DNA from: Phallusia mammillata
Lineage: Eukaryota; Chordata; Ascidiacea; Phlebobranchia; Ascidiidae
Direction of reading: 5' to 3'
Length of the DNA: 64,000 nucleotides
Assembly (NCBI GenBank): GCA_003260075.1
Contig: QLIY01000771.1
Location: 1-64,000 of the forward strand
Of this stretch, positions 35,110 through 45,500 are shown piece after piece. The notes beneath the pieces are model-generated. The model was not told where the DNA came from, made no database searches, and saw only the letters and a list, made by a program, of their open reading frames with translations. The translations under genes and the position numbers were made by a program. The stretch's first letter is position 1; each line of letters starts with the position of its first letter.

Positions 35110-38100
35110 ATGTCTTGCAGCAAACATACCGCCGTATCCCCAGCAATTGACCAAAAGGTTAGTAATCTATTTTACGACTTTTGCTTTAAATGTAAAGGTT
35201 TAAAATAACATTTACTATCCAAACATTTATTTAAAGGTCAAAGAGGTCGAAGCAAAAATCAACCTAAGTGATGAACAACTGAACAGCATTATGTTGAAAC
35301 TAATGGATGAAATGAAGAAAGGTCTTGGAAAAGACACAAATGCTGCAGCAAAAGTGAAAATGATTCCTTCATTTGTAAAAGCATTACCTGATGGAACAGG
35401 TTGGTACTTGAGGAACAATTAATGTTAAAGATTATTGAATGAAAATTAATGTACAACTTTGCTTGTGTTAAGAGCGTGGTTCATTCCTTGCGCTTGACCT
35501 CGGAGGCACCAACTTTAGAGTGCTGCTCGTAAAAATAAATGAACCAGATGCAAAAAACAGCAAACCCAACATCGAAATGGACAGCCAAATCTACAAAATG
35601 CCGGAGGATGTCATCACAGGCTCAGGCACAGCAGTAAGTTTCTACAAACATCTCTTTTGGAGGCAAAAATATAAAATAAATATGTTGGTTATTCTTTAGC
35701 TCTTCGATCATATTGCCTCTTGCATGGCTGATTTCCTAAGAAAACTGAACCTCCTTGATCAAAAACTACCAGTTGGATTTACATTTTCATTTCCCTGCAA
35801 ACAAGAGGGCCTTGATCATGTAAGTTGTGTTACATTTGCTTTTGTTTGGTCTTTAGCCACCCTTTTATCAATGTGTACTGTTACAGGGCACCCTCATCAC
35901 TTGGACTAAAGGTTTTACTGCTTCTGGTGTTGTTGGCCAAGACATTGTGAAAATGTTGCGAGAAGCCATTGACCGCAGAGGGGTAAGTTTGCTTTTATAT
36001 GGTTAAAAAATCTCAAAATAGAGTAAAACAATTATTGATAGAAATACATGATGATAATAAATGTACATTGTACTTTTTTGCTTTGTAAAATATTATTTGA
36101 TTTTGCTCCCAGAAATAATTTATGTGGCTTTAATGTGCTGAATACCAGAACATTTTTACTTTATGTTGTAAATTGTATCTCAGGAATTCCAATGCGACAT
36201 TGTCGCTGTTGTTAATGATACTGTGGGAACGTTGATGTCGTGTGCTCATACCTATCCTCAATGCAAAGTTGGATTAATAGTTGGTACGAATGGTGGCCCT
36301 ATAGTTTAGAGTGGTGTGCTTGTGTGATTGGTGGTGGTGATGTCTATGATTGAGTCACAACTACAATCAAGAAATCATTTGTTTGCTGCACTAACATACC
36401 TTCTGATTGCAAAATCATGTTCTTCTTGACTAATATGTGCGATGCATTTTTCTTTTTGTTGGGTGTATGCTGGAAATGCTGTACTGTCACACTTTTTTGA
36501 AGATTCGAAACTTTTTAAAAACTTTTTGCCACTAATATTTCTGGGAGCAAAGCCTGAATCTTGCATTTTAAAAACGGTCACTGATAAATAACTTAATTCC
36601 AGGATATTGATGTTGACATTATCGCAGTAGTGAATGACACAGTTGGAACTATGATGTCATGTTCATTTGACCATGACAAATGTGCAGTGGGCCTCATAGT
36701 TGGTAAATTTGTAATTGTTAAATTCCTTTAATTTGCATGTTCTTTTTTTCTCTTTTTAAATTTTTCTTGCTTTTGCATGACTTTTTTATTAGTAGAATAT
36801 CACTTCATTTTTTGGTTTAAGATAAACCATTAAATAAATGCTTGTTTTAAATTTTGATTTAATATTAACATTGTGTCCTAACATGTGAATTCTTTTTAGG
36901 TACTGGTTCAAATGCCTGCTATATGGAGAAGACGTCCAACATCGAACTGCTTGAAAGTGATGATGGTGACATGTGTATTAACATGGAATGGGGAGCTTTC
37001 GGAGATGATGGCACACTTGATGAATACAGAAATGAGTATGACCAACATGTGGACGAACACTCACTTAACCGGGGCAAACAATTGTAAGTATTCCTTGACC
37101 ATCACTTTTGAGTAGCTGATTTTAAAACAATAACATTTCAGGTATGAAAAAATGATCAGTGGAATGTACATGGGTGAAATTGTTCGCCTCGTATTATGTC
37201 AACTTACAAAAGATGGAGTTATCTTTGGGGGGTTGAGCCATGATTCACACCTTTTTACTGCAGGAAAGTTCGAAACGTCATATGTCTCACAAATCGAAAG
37301 GTGAATTATATTGTCATTTAAATTTGGTGTTATTCCGTAGCTGTTTGTTAACAGACAATGCATAGTTTGGCATTCTCAAATCAAGTGCTAATAATATGCA
37401 TGCCACATGTGTTACGTTGTGATGAAATTTTTCATTGCTCATTTTGTAAACCTTTTTTTTGTTGCTCTTGATAGTTTTGCCAAAGTCTCTTCGAAAAAGT
37501 GTGATCTTAAGTAAGTTTTTCTTTTAAATCACTAATCACTGCATGACAAAAAAGTGCATGAATTTTTTATCTATAGTATTGTCAAAGTAGATTGTTATTA
37601 ACACTGGTGTGGCTCAGCATAAAACAATTCAAAAATTATGAATAATTACATTAAATTCATCATTGCATGCAATAAATTGGGTGTAGTATGGTGGTTAAAA
37701 TTGTAACATTTTAGTCTGCACCAACAAACTTAAATATCTGAATCATGCAAATTAACATTTTGTAATTACATGATGAGTGATGTATTGCAACTATGCATAA
37801 CTGCCATAAATAGTATGAATGTAACAATTTTGGTGAACTAGGTTTTTGTCTTGTAGTGCTGTGCCTGGCGGCATGACAGCAGTTCAAAACATTTTGGCTT
37901 CTTTGGACATAGGAGCTATTCGGGCAGACTGCGAGGTTGTTATTCGAGTTTGTGAAGCTGTCTCGAAGCGAGCGGCCCATCTATGTGCTGCAGGTAAACA
38001 TAATTTAACTGTTGGGTACACATAGTCATTAAAATGCCCATACTATGTTTAATACATGGATACAAATGATGTGCTATACAAACAAATGGCCTGTTGTTCT

Positions 38101-40358
38101 ATATGCTTTTCTTGGATAATGTACCTACGTTCACACAAGCATTTGACAAACCTGTTTAAGTAGTACTGTTGGTGAAGCCTAAATTTGGTAACTTGTCCAG
38201 AGACTGGAATGTACTAAGCCTCATCGTTTTGTTATCGAAACTCATGCATTATACAGCTACAGCAATCAATGTTTAATGTTCGACTCACGCCCCCGCCGTC
38301 CTGCATTGTGATTGGTCGCGCCTGACACGCCCTTCATTCCGCTTCTAAACCGACCGGTCGATCCGGTAATTTCGCTTTTGCCACGTACTGCGATAGCTAC
38401 TGAGAAAGCCGGCTTTGTTTGTTGTAAAAGTGCGATCGAAAACCGGAAAATCGGGAGGGCATAGTCGCTTGCTTTGTTTAGTTTGTGGTGAATTTTAATT
38501 GAAACTGCCGTTTTCCAGTTATCACAGGCCAGCGATGGTTGAATTTGCGAAAACCGTGATTATCTTATTTCAACGGAACACGAATTTATTTGTTAACATA
38601 CCGATCCAAACGATGTGCTTTTAAAGTGCCTTAAGCACAAGCATATAACAGCCAGCTTTGTACTTAACGACGTGTTTTCGTATGAGATTAATTGATATAA
38701 TAGTTACATTTGCGGCCTAGTGTTTATTATAACAATTCTTCACTAAGGTACGTGTATTGCAAAGTGCTACATTGAAAATCCACAGTTGAAACATGCGTGG
38801 ACAATTGCATTGTAAACATTTCACCATCCTTCGTAAAAGCATTTTGTTATTTCGCGTTAACCTCGCTTACCTGGTAACTCCCAGCGGAGCCGCGTCCTGA
38901 CTCACCAGTTAAGAACGCGTCATTGTTTCCGCCCCCCAAACTACGGGACACACCTCCGTTCGCCTCGCGATCCTATTGGTCGAGCCGCGACGCACCCACT
39001 GCTGATTATTTGAGCGGACAGGCGAGATTTTCGCCAGTGTGTGCGCATTCCAGCAAATTTCGCCACGTCGACATGATTTTGCGTTTTTTGCGCCGAAATA
39101 ACTTCGGCAGTTTTCTAAATTTAGCCGTGGCCAAAAAAACTTTTTCGTCAAATTTGGCATCCGCTAAAAAAATGTGAAACAAAAATTAAATCAAAATAAT
39201 ACCAAAGTCTAAAGTCGAATCTGGATTTAACCTGTGTTGTCACTGATGACGTCATATTGCAACATCACAACGTCACTAGTCACATTGGCGGACTTTGACA
39301 CACCAAGAAATAGCTCGTGACGTCACGGCTGGAATGCATATGACGTAACAACGACGAAAGTTCTCGAGACCGCTGGGTCATTGCGACGTGCTGGTATTCC
39401 GTATGCCTCGGGGGAATGTCCTGTAATCTCGGTATACGCTGAAGTGCTGAACCTCTTTCAACTCTGTTTACGCAGCCTTCCAAGGTCGTTGCGTGTTTAT
39501 GGAGAGCTAATTCTGCCGCCTTGCGTATTGAGAATTTGATTTTTCGGCCTGTCTCACGGACAAAACAAGTGTACGAAAACAATTTACGCCAAATACGTTT
39601 CTTAGCAAGCTTAAAGCCATAAAATTGTGGAAATTTCACAGTTTGGTTTTGACACAGATGTGTTAAACCTTGTATGACGTCAGAATGTCTTACAACGCGT
39701 CACGTTTTTAATGAAAAACTCTCAAAAATGCACAAAAATCCAGTAATTTCTATTTAACTGTGTATTTGTTTAAAATAATTCCCCGTTAGTACACGGGCAT
39801 AAACGCTGTGGACATAAATGTAACCTGTGTTTTCTTTTACTCCAGGTGTAGCAGCTGTTGCGCGAAAAATCAAGGCCAACCACCCTGAAAAGGACGATTT
39901 AAGCATCACTGTCGGGGTTGACGGTACAGTGTACAAGAAACATCCAACCTTCAGCAACCTGATGAACGAAAAAGTGAAACTACTTTGCAAGGAATCAGGC
40001 GTTAACGTGGACTTTGCGCTATCGTATGATGGAAGCGGTAAAGGAGCCGCACTTATAACTGCTGTTGCTCATCGGCTACAGAGACAGGTGTGTAAATATT
40101 CAGCATATTGCTTAAGAAAGACTATTTGACAAACATTAGCTGATACAAACCGTTCGTAAGATTAAATATTGTTCCTCATTTGGCAATAACTTTGGACATC
40201 AGTGTTTCAAAAGTATTAAATTCTTATTTATCGCAAGTGTAACTTTCTGGAATAACATTTCGATCAACACTATATTTAAACAGGCTTTCATACAAATGTA
40301 TAACTGTTTACACCTTGCAAAATAAAACTATTTTTAACAGGTCGTTAACGGCTACTAA
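35110..40358 (+). CDS. HK: Hexokinase, single catalytic domain (about 487 aa)
   Basis: ATP-dependent phosphorylation of glucose and other hexoses to the 6-phosphate, first step of glycolysis, cytosolic. Exons are 35110-35157, 35237-35399, 35473-35633, 35700-35819, 35887-35982, one of 36184-36283 or 36603-36702, 36900-37083, 37142-37300, 37475-37510, 37857-37993, 39846-40087 and 40341-40358. All phases match and the total is 1464 nt. Motifs in order are [15 protein letters not shown] (phosphate-binding), TFSFPCKQ and [10 protein letters not shown] (sugar contact), VVNDTVGT with the catalytic Asp, [44 protein letters not shown] and [12 protein letters not shown]. Length fits one-domain invertebrate hexokinases and glucokinase, not the 100-kDa duplicated vertebrate forms. 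The last 18-nt exon is inferred from the CAG donor at 40087. Without that splice the frame ends at TGA 40127-40129. The duplicated exon predicts two isoforms. Confidence 0.93.
36102..36117 (+). promoter_or_regulatory. 5' arm of an intronic complementary pair flanking hexokinase exon 6a
   Basis: TTTGCTCCCAGAAATA is a perfect reverse complement of 36536-36551. A G-U pair (36101 with 36552) extends it. It lies 119 nt after the exon 5 donor and 66 nt before exon 6a. In the pre-mRNA the pair would loop out exon 6a. The splicing role is inferred. Confidence 0.6.
36184..36283 (+). other. HK: Hexokinase alternative exon 6a (100 nt)
   Basis: Encodes 33 residues plus one base, starting [20 protein letters not shown]. 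It is flanked by CAG and GTACGA. It has the same length and phase as exon 6b and keeps the catalytic Asp. Residues AHTYPQ differ from SFDHDK in 6b. Confidence 0.85.
36536..36551 (+). promoter_or_regulatory. 3' arm of the intronic complementary pair
   Basis: TATTTCTGGGAGCAAA pairs perfectly with 36102-36117. It ends 51 nt upstream of exon 6b, so pairing would bring the exon 5 donor close to the exon 6b acceptor. Confidence 0.6.
36603..36702 (+). other. HK: Hexokinase alternative exon 6b (100 nt)
   Basis: Encodes 33 residues plus one base, starting [20 protein letters not shown]. It is flanked by CAG and GTAAAT. Joining 6a and 6b together would add 200 nt and break the frame, so only one can be used per functional mRNA. 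Confidence 0.85.
37994..39845. other. Long penultimate hexokinase intron with CpG-rich, promoter-like patches
   Basis: It contains no recognised exon. Two patches, about 38285-38480 and 38880-39070, are GC- and CpG-rich with inverted CCAAT boxes (ATTGGT) and GC-rich boxes (CGCCCCCGCC, CCGCCCCCC). Three perfect TGACGTCA sites lie at 39247, 39318 and 39675. A 119-codon minus-strand frame at 39280-39639 has no recognisable domain. Confidence 0.45.
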
Positions 40359-40958
40359 GCGATCAAGGCACCCACGTCACGCAATGACGTCACCAACCAA
40401 CGAAGACGGTCGCCGCTTTTTGTCAGAGCAGCGATTTGTCGGTCAGAGCCCAGAGTTTAACGCGACAAAGTAAACAGTTATGCGCATTCGCACTTGATTT
40501 CGTAACTTTTAAACATGAAATGCCGTTTTTTTGTGAAAGATCTTTTCTAGTTGTTACCGTTTGAAATAGGCAATATATGTACGCGCATGTATTTGTAAAG
40601 GTAGCTTCATACGTGTACGTGTTTATTTATACGTTGTTGGCGCACAATACTTGCTGTACACATTAGCTGTGTTAGAACTGTACTTTCGTCTTTTATTTAC
40701 CTAAAATGGAAATTGAATGGACACAAAAAGCGCCAATTTTGAATTGCATGTTTCAATCACTTTCAAAAGTAGCTTTTTCAACGTTTAAAGCAAATCAGTT
40801 TCGGACAAACGGCAAGTTTCAAAACCATTGTTTCTTTCTGCATTGTCGCTTTTTATTTTTGTCTTTTTTCCTGTATCTTTTAAGCAGGTATTGTCCTGTG
40901 TCGAAAAATACTTACGGTACTTACTACTTATAACTTAACGACTTTAGTTTTTTGATAT

Positions 40959-40960
<2 letters not shown>

Positions 40961-41001
<41 letters not shown>
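40961..41001. other. G41 run, probable large-gap placeholder
   Basis: Forty-one consecutive G. Unlike the short runs, no flanking duplication is evident, suggesting a gap of unknown content. Confidence 0.7.
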
Positions 41002-41003
<2 letters not shown>

Positions 41004-42000
41004 CATGAATTGCTATTTATTGTTTTTGTTTCATTTCAAGTAAATAAATATGAAATGTTATCGCATGGTACAGATGTCAATTTTGTTTGTTAAGTTACCA
41101 TATAAAATTCAACTATATATGGACAAAATCCTGATTATCAACAACATGTTCTAATCCCCGCAAAAAAGCTTACAAACGCCGGCAACTTTACGTATTTTTA
41201 TACATATGCTTAATGGGAACATACCAATAAAAAAAACTGTATTAGCCGATTTGGGGGCAAAAATACATTTTGAAAGAAAAAGTTTCAAAGTTACATAATT
41301 AGTTGCCGGTTGGCATATCTTGTAACCGGTTAGTGTCAAAAATCGAGTTAGAAACAAGGTACATCAAGATAACCCTAAACCCTAATTTCTATAATACTGT
41401 AATGTTAAATATATATATTACTGATTAGACCCTTGCCGACTGCAGCACTGGTGGGACACGGATTTCAATTCATTCAACCCAGTTGTCCTGTTTACACCCA
41501 CGAAAAATTCGCGTTCACCGAAATCGTAGACGCTGTTTAGCGTAAATGATAAATATAAGGATGCTTATACAATCGATTCCTGTTGTGTGCGGCTTAAAAT
41601 AGCAACCCCCATACATTAGAGCTGTAGTAACAATGTGTGTTGTTTTGAAAGCTGACAGCGGAGTGAATAATACGAGGCTTGAAATATTCGCGTGCGGTCG
41701 ACCAATAACTTTTCACATCCAACACTTTGGAGATTGTTTTACCTTTCAAACTATGAGTTACATAAGTTGGCGGGTATGGGCGTCGCTCAATGACCACGCC
41801 CAATTTACGCCCATTTGATATGAAATCCAATCACCCAAGGATAGGCAAATGTCAGCCCGTAAGGAATTTGTTGCCAGGCCCCATCTGTATCACTATATTA
41901 TGTAGGCTGTATGAACACTATATAATTATGCCATTGGTTTATACCACCCCGAGGGCACCTTTACGCGTTAAAACAATCACATGCATTTTACTAGGATAAG

Positions 42001-42397
42001 GTCATGGTGACCACCAAAGATTCGTTATGTTATTGTAAATCCACAAAATCACGCTTGAAACACACTAGTCCAGCGGTTCCCAAACTGGGGTCCGCGGTCC
42101 TTTCGGGGTCCGTGAGGCAATTTTGCGGGGACCGCGAAGCGGTTTAACTAATTTTATAATCTTATTTGGCGTCAGTTTGTCAAGTTTAAATCAAAGTAGA
42201 ATTGAGAATCGACTGTCTCCATTGCTAAATAATGGCCTTTATTGAATGACAACTATCAAAAATGCAATTGTTCGCGCACAATCGTAATGTTTTTGTCCTG
42301 TTTGTGATGTCACATGTTGTGTTTNTCATGGTGACCACCAAAGATTCGTCATGTTATTGTAAATCCGCAAAATCACGCCTGAAATACAATAGTCCGA
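42001..42397. repeat. Duplication joined by an n, one copy carrying a hAT-like insertion
   Basis: Bases 42001-42070 and about 42327-42397 are near-identical (start TCATGGTGACCACCAAAG). At 42071 the first copy is interrupted by CAGCGGTTCCCAAACTGGGG, a hAT-like terminus, while the second copy continues without it. The single n at 42325 marks the join. Confidence 0.7.
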
Positions 42398-42473
42398 GGC
42401 GCAAACGGTTTGCCCAACTCTATTTAAACCTTGGGACAGGCCAAATCTGTTAGATGTTATGATTTTAAATATG

Positions 42474-42479
42474 TTTATT
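42474..42479 (-). terminator. Poly(A) signal of the HEATR4-like gene
   Basis: AATAAA on the minus strand, 55 nt beyond the stop codon at 42534-42536. Confidence 0.5.
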
Positions 42480-42533
42480 TTGACGCTTAACGTGTGTATC
42501 GTAGTAGGTATTGCAAAAGACTCATAGATGGTC

Positions 42534-45500
42534 TCAAGTGCGACCTCCATCGGGAGAAATACTATTATTAGAACGGCCGGTGGGTGGCGCTGAGAGCAGC
42601 ACTTCTTCCTCAGCTATTGTTTCTATGCGTGGTGTACCTGAAATCACATAAAAAAGAAACATTTATTTTGCAAACACAAGCATCGCGTTTTTGTACTCCT
42701 GGGCTTTTTCCCTTTGTATTTCTAATTTTCTGTACCTGTTGTTACTGGTCTTTCTACACAAGGCGTTAAAGTAATGCTCGGTGTTCTTGTGACGGAATCT
42801 TTTCTTTGTTCATCTGCAACAAAAAATACATATGATGTGTGCGTTAAAGACAATCAGTTTTTTTCTCCAACCTGGTGTCTTGGATTGTCGTAACGCATCG
42901 GCGATTTCATTTTCTACGTCATCATCGTCTGTTTCGTCATTCGATGTTACGTCATCAATCAGTTCGCCGATATATTGTGCCTAACATGTAAGTAGATGTA
43001 AGGTTAGAACTTAATACACTTGTGGGGGTTTTAACGACCTTTCTTGTGTTTTGAGTTTAATTTAAAAATATAACCAGTATTTCAAATCTAACTTAAAAGA
43101 AATTTACATTTTCAATGACATGCAGAAATGCAATTCAAAAACTTACAAAAGTGTGTATGAAAGAGTTATAAAATACCTTGGATTTACTAACAATGGATCT
43201 ATGTAAATGGGTGCACAAAAGGCACTTACAGCACAGTACCAAACAATTGAAAAATGCGTTTATTAAGAATTTATCCTCAAAAATATGCACATTTCGAGTT
43301 TCCAAGGAAACAGGTGAAACAGGTAAATTCGCTCACCTTTCGTTCAAACTTATCCAGCTCATTTTCATACATGAGTACTTTCGCAGCGACCACGCTCTTC
43401 TTACACAATCTTCGAACTTCTGACTTAATCTGTTTTATCATTTCCATGTTGTCCTCGGGACCGCTCATACCACAAGCACTCAGCGCCTTTTTAACTTCTC
43501 TGCAAAGAAACGAACAAACAAACAGTGAACGAGTCGTCAAATGTGCAAAAACTAGTTACTGATGAACCCGTAGTAACAAACACTAGACACGTAATATGTA
43601 GGTTTCAGATAGTGCACACCAGAGTTGCAAGTTGGGACAGGTTCGGGTTCGGGCCGTGTTCGGGCTTCTTCATAAAACGGGTTTGATTCGGGGCTGACTT
43701 TACACTCTGTGTCAGCGATTTTTTTTTGATAAATTTAACTAACTTAGTAGCCAGTTGCTGAGCCTAACCTAATGTCAAACAGCTCGAAAACGCCTTGTTC
43801 AAGACCAATTGACTATTGTGTTGGTTGTCTTGATCTTTCCCAAAGCTTTAATGTAAAGACCTGTCAATCAAACATTCGGGTCTAAACGGGCTTCTCAAAC
43901 ACGATTCGGGTTCGGGCCGGGTTCGGGCTCCAATTTCAGGCCCGTTTACAACTTTGGTGCACACTGTTTAAACCTATAAGGTCTCATCAGTGTAGCTGGT
44001 AACAAGACATTGGCCGTACATACTAGTGTTGTCATCTAACGGCATTACAGTTTGTTGGTAGTAACAGGCTAAAAACCCATGCCTCATTAAATCTGCACAA
44101 TGCAACTGTAGCGACCTGCGAAAAAATACTGACTGGAAGTTATTTTTAACTAGACTTGAAGATGGAATTTCTATGTAGTAACAAAAAGGTCATGTTGAAA
44201 AAATACTTTGATAGCAAAAGTGTCCCTGAACCCACTCTATTAATTATAGTTAACTAAAACAATTGTTTTTAGTGTGCACAACATTTACTCTACTTACTCC
44301 TTGACAGCTTGGTCCGGTTCAACAAGTACACGATCCTGGAGAACACGGACAACTTCGGTTGATTGACATTGAAGCTTGCGAAGTGAAACACACGCCTCTA
44401 GTCTCACACCAGCCTCATCTTCGAAGCGTAATGCCCACACGAGAACGCTCTCAATTTTTTCGTTCCAAACTTGGATGTGGCCAATAGCTTTATACAAACA
44501 GGATTTATTTGGACCCCAAAATAAGGACAATCGAAAAATTAAATTTTCATACCATACAAACATTTTTTACAATTCTTTCTGCAGCAGCGGTTCCCAAACT
44601 GGGGTCCGCGGTCCTTTAGGGGTCCGTGAGGGGGGGGGGCAAGCAATGGCATATCACATGCCATATTTTTTTGCCAGAAACATTCTGTTTCAGCAACTCC
44701 TTGTTCCTAGAAAATACTTAAGGCATCGTACGACAGCTCGGGTTTAGGTTTACTTCTACTTGTAGCAGGGTTTTGTAATTGTTGAAAATAAGACAAAATA
44801 AGGACTCAAGTCAAAAAAACAAGGACATATTTTAGAAATAAGGACAATACATTTTTCTAACACACAGCCCTTCAAAATAATGACAATCTTAGAAATAAGG
44901 ACGGTATGGTAACCCTTACATAGTGGTAATTTATACCTAAAGAAAAATCTGATATTCGTAATTCAGATTAACGGGGGGGGGGCAAAAATAAGACAAGAGA
45001 AGGACTCAAGTCAAAAATAAGGACATTTCTTAGAAATAAGGACAATGAACATTTTTCTGACACAGCCCTTCAAGATAATGACAAATCTTCAAGATAATGA
45101 CAAACCTAACCCTTATACATAGAGGTAATTTATACCTAAAGAAAAATCTGATATTCGTAATTCAGATTAACTTTAATTTTGTTTGACTGGTTTATATTTT
45201 CGTTTAAATAATTTATTTGTCTTAACCTTTCCTCTAATTTCACACAAAACTGAACCAGCCTGTTTAGTTACTACTGTTCTTGAACTTGCCACGGAAATTG
45301 TCATTTGGCTGGTGTGAGAGCCTCTACTTTACGATATCCTACCGCAGTTTCTGAGATTATAAGGCGTTTAATATGCCTACCCAAAGTGCTTGAGAAAATG
45401 ACAAATATTTGTTTTTAACGATGGCATCGCAAGAAATGTAAAGAATGAAAGTTAACATACAAAATGCACAGAACACGTAAAGATGTATAGATGAGCATTT

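Larger units (their letters stand above)
40359..42533. other. Intergenic region between convergent hexokinase and HEATR4-like genes
   Basis: It holds hexokinase downstream sequence, a TGACGTCA at 40385-40392, a 41-base G run at 40961-41001, an n-joined duplication (42001-42397) with a partial hAT-like element, and the HEATR4 poly(A) signal. No exon is recognised. Confidence 0.55.

Noticed and set aside
39280..39639. 119-codon minus-strand frame in the hexokinase intron
   Set aside because: No domain, no splice context and no start context. It follows from the higher GC of this patch.
40961..41001. Long G runs as G-quadruplex or telomere-like sequence
   Set aside because: All runs are G on one strand, have stereotyped lengths and sit at duplicated joins or inside exons. 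They look like placeholders.
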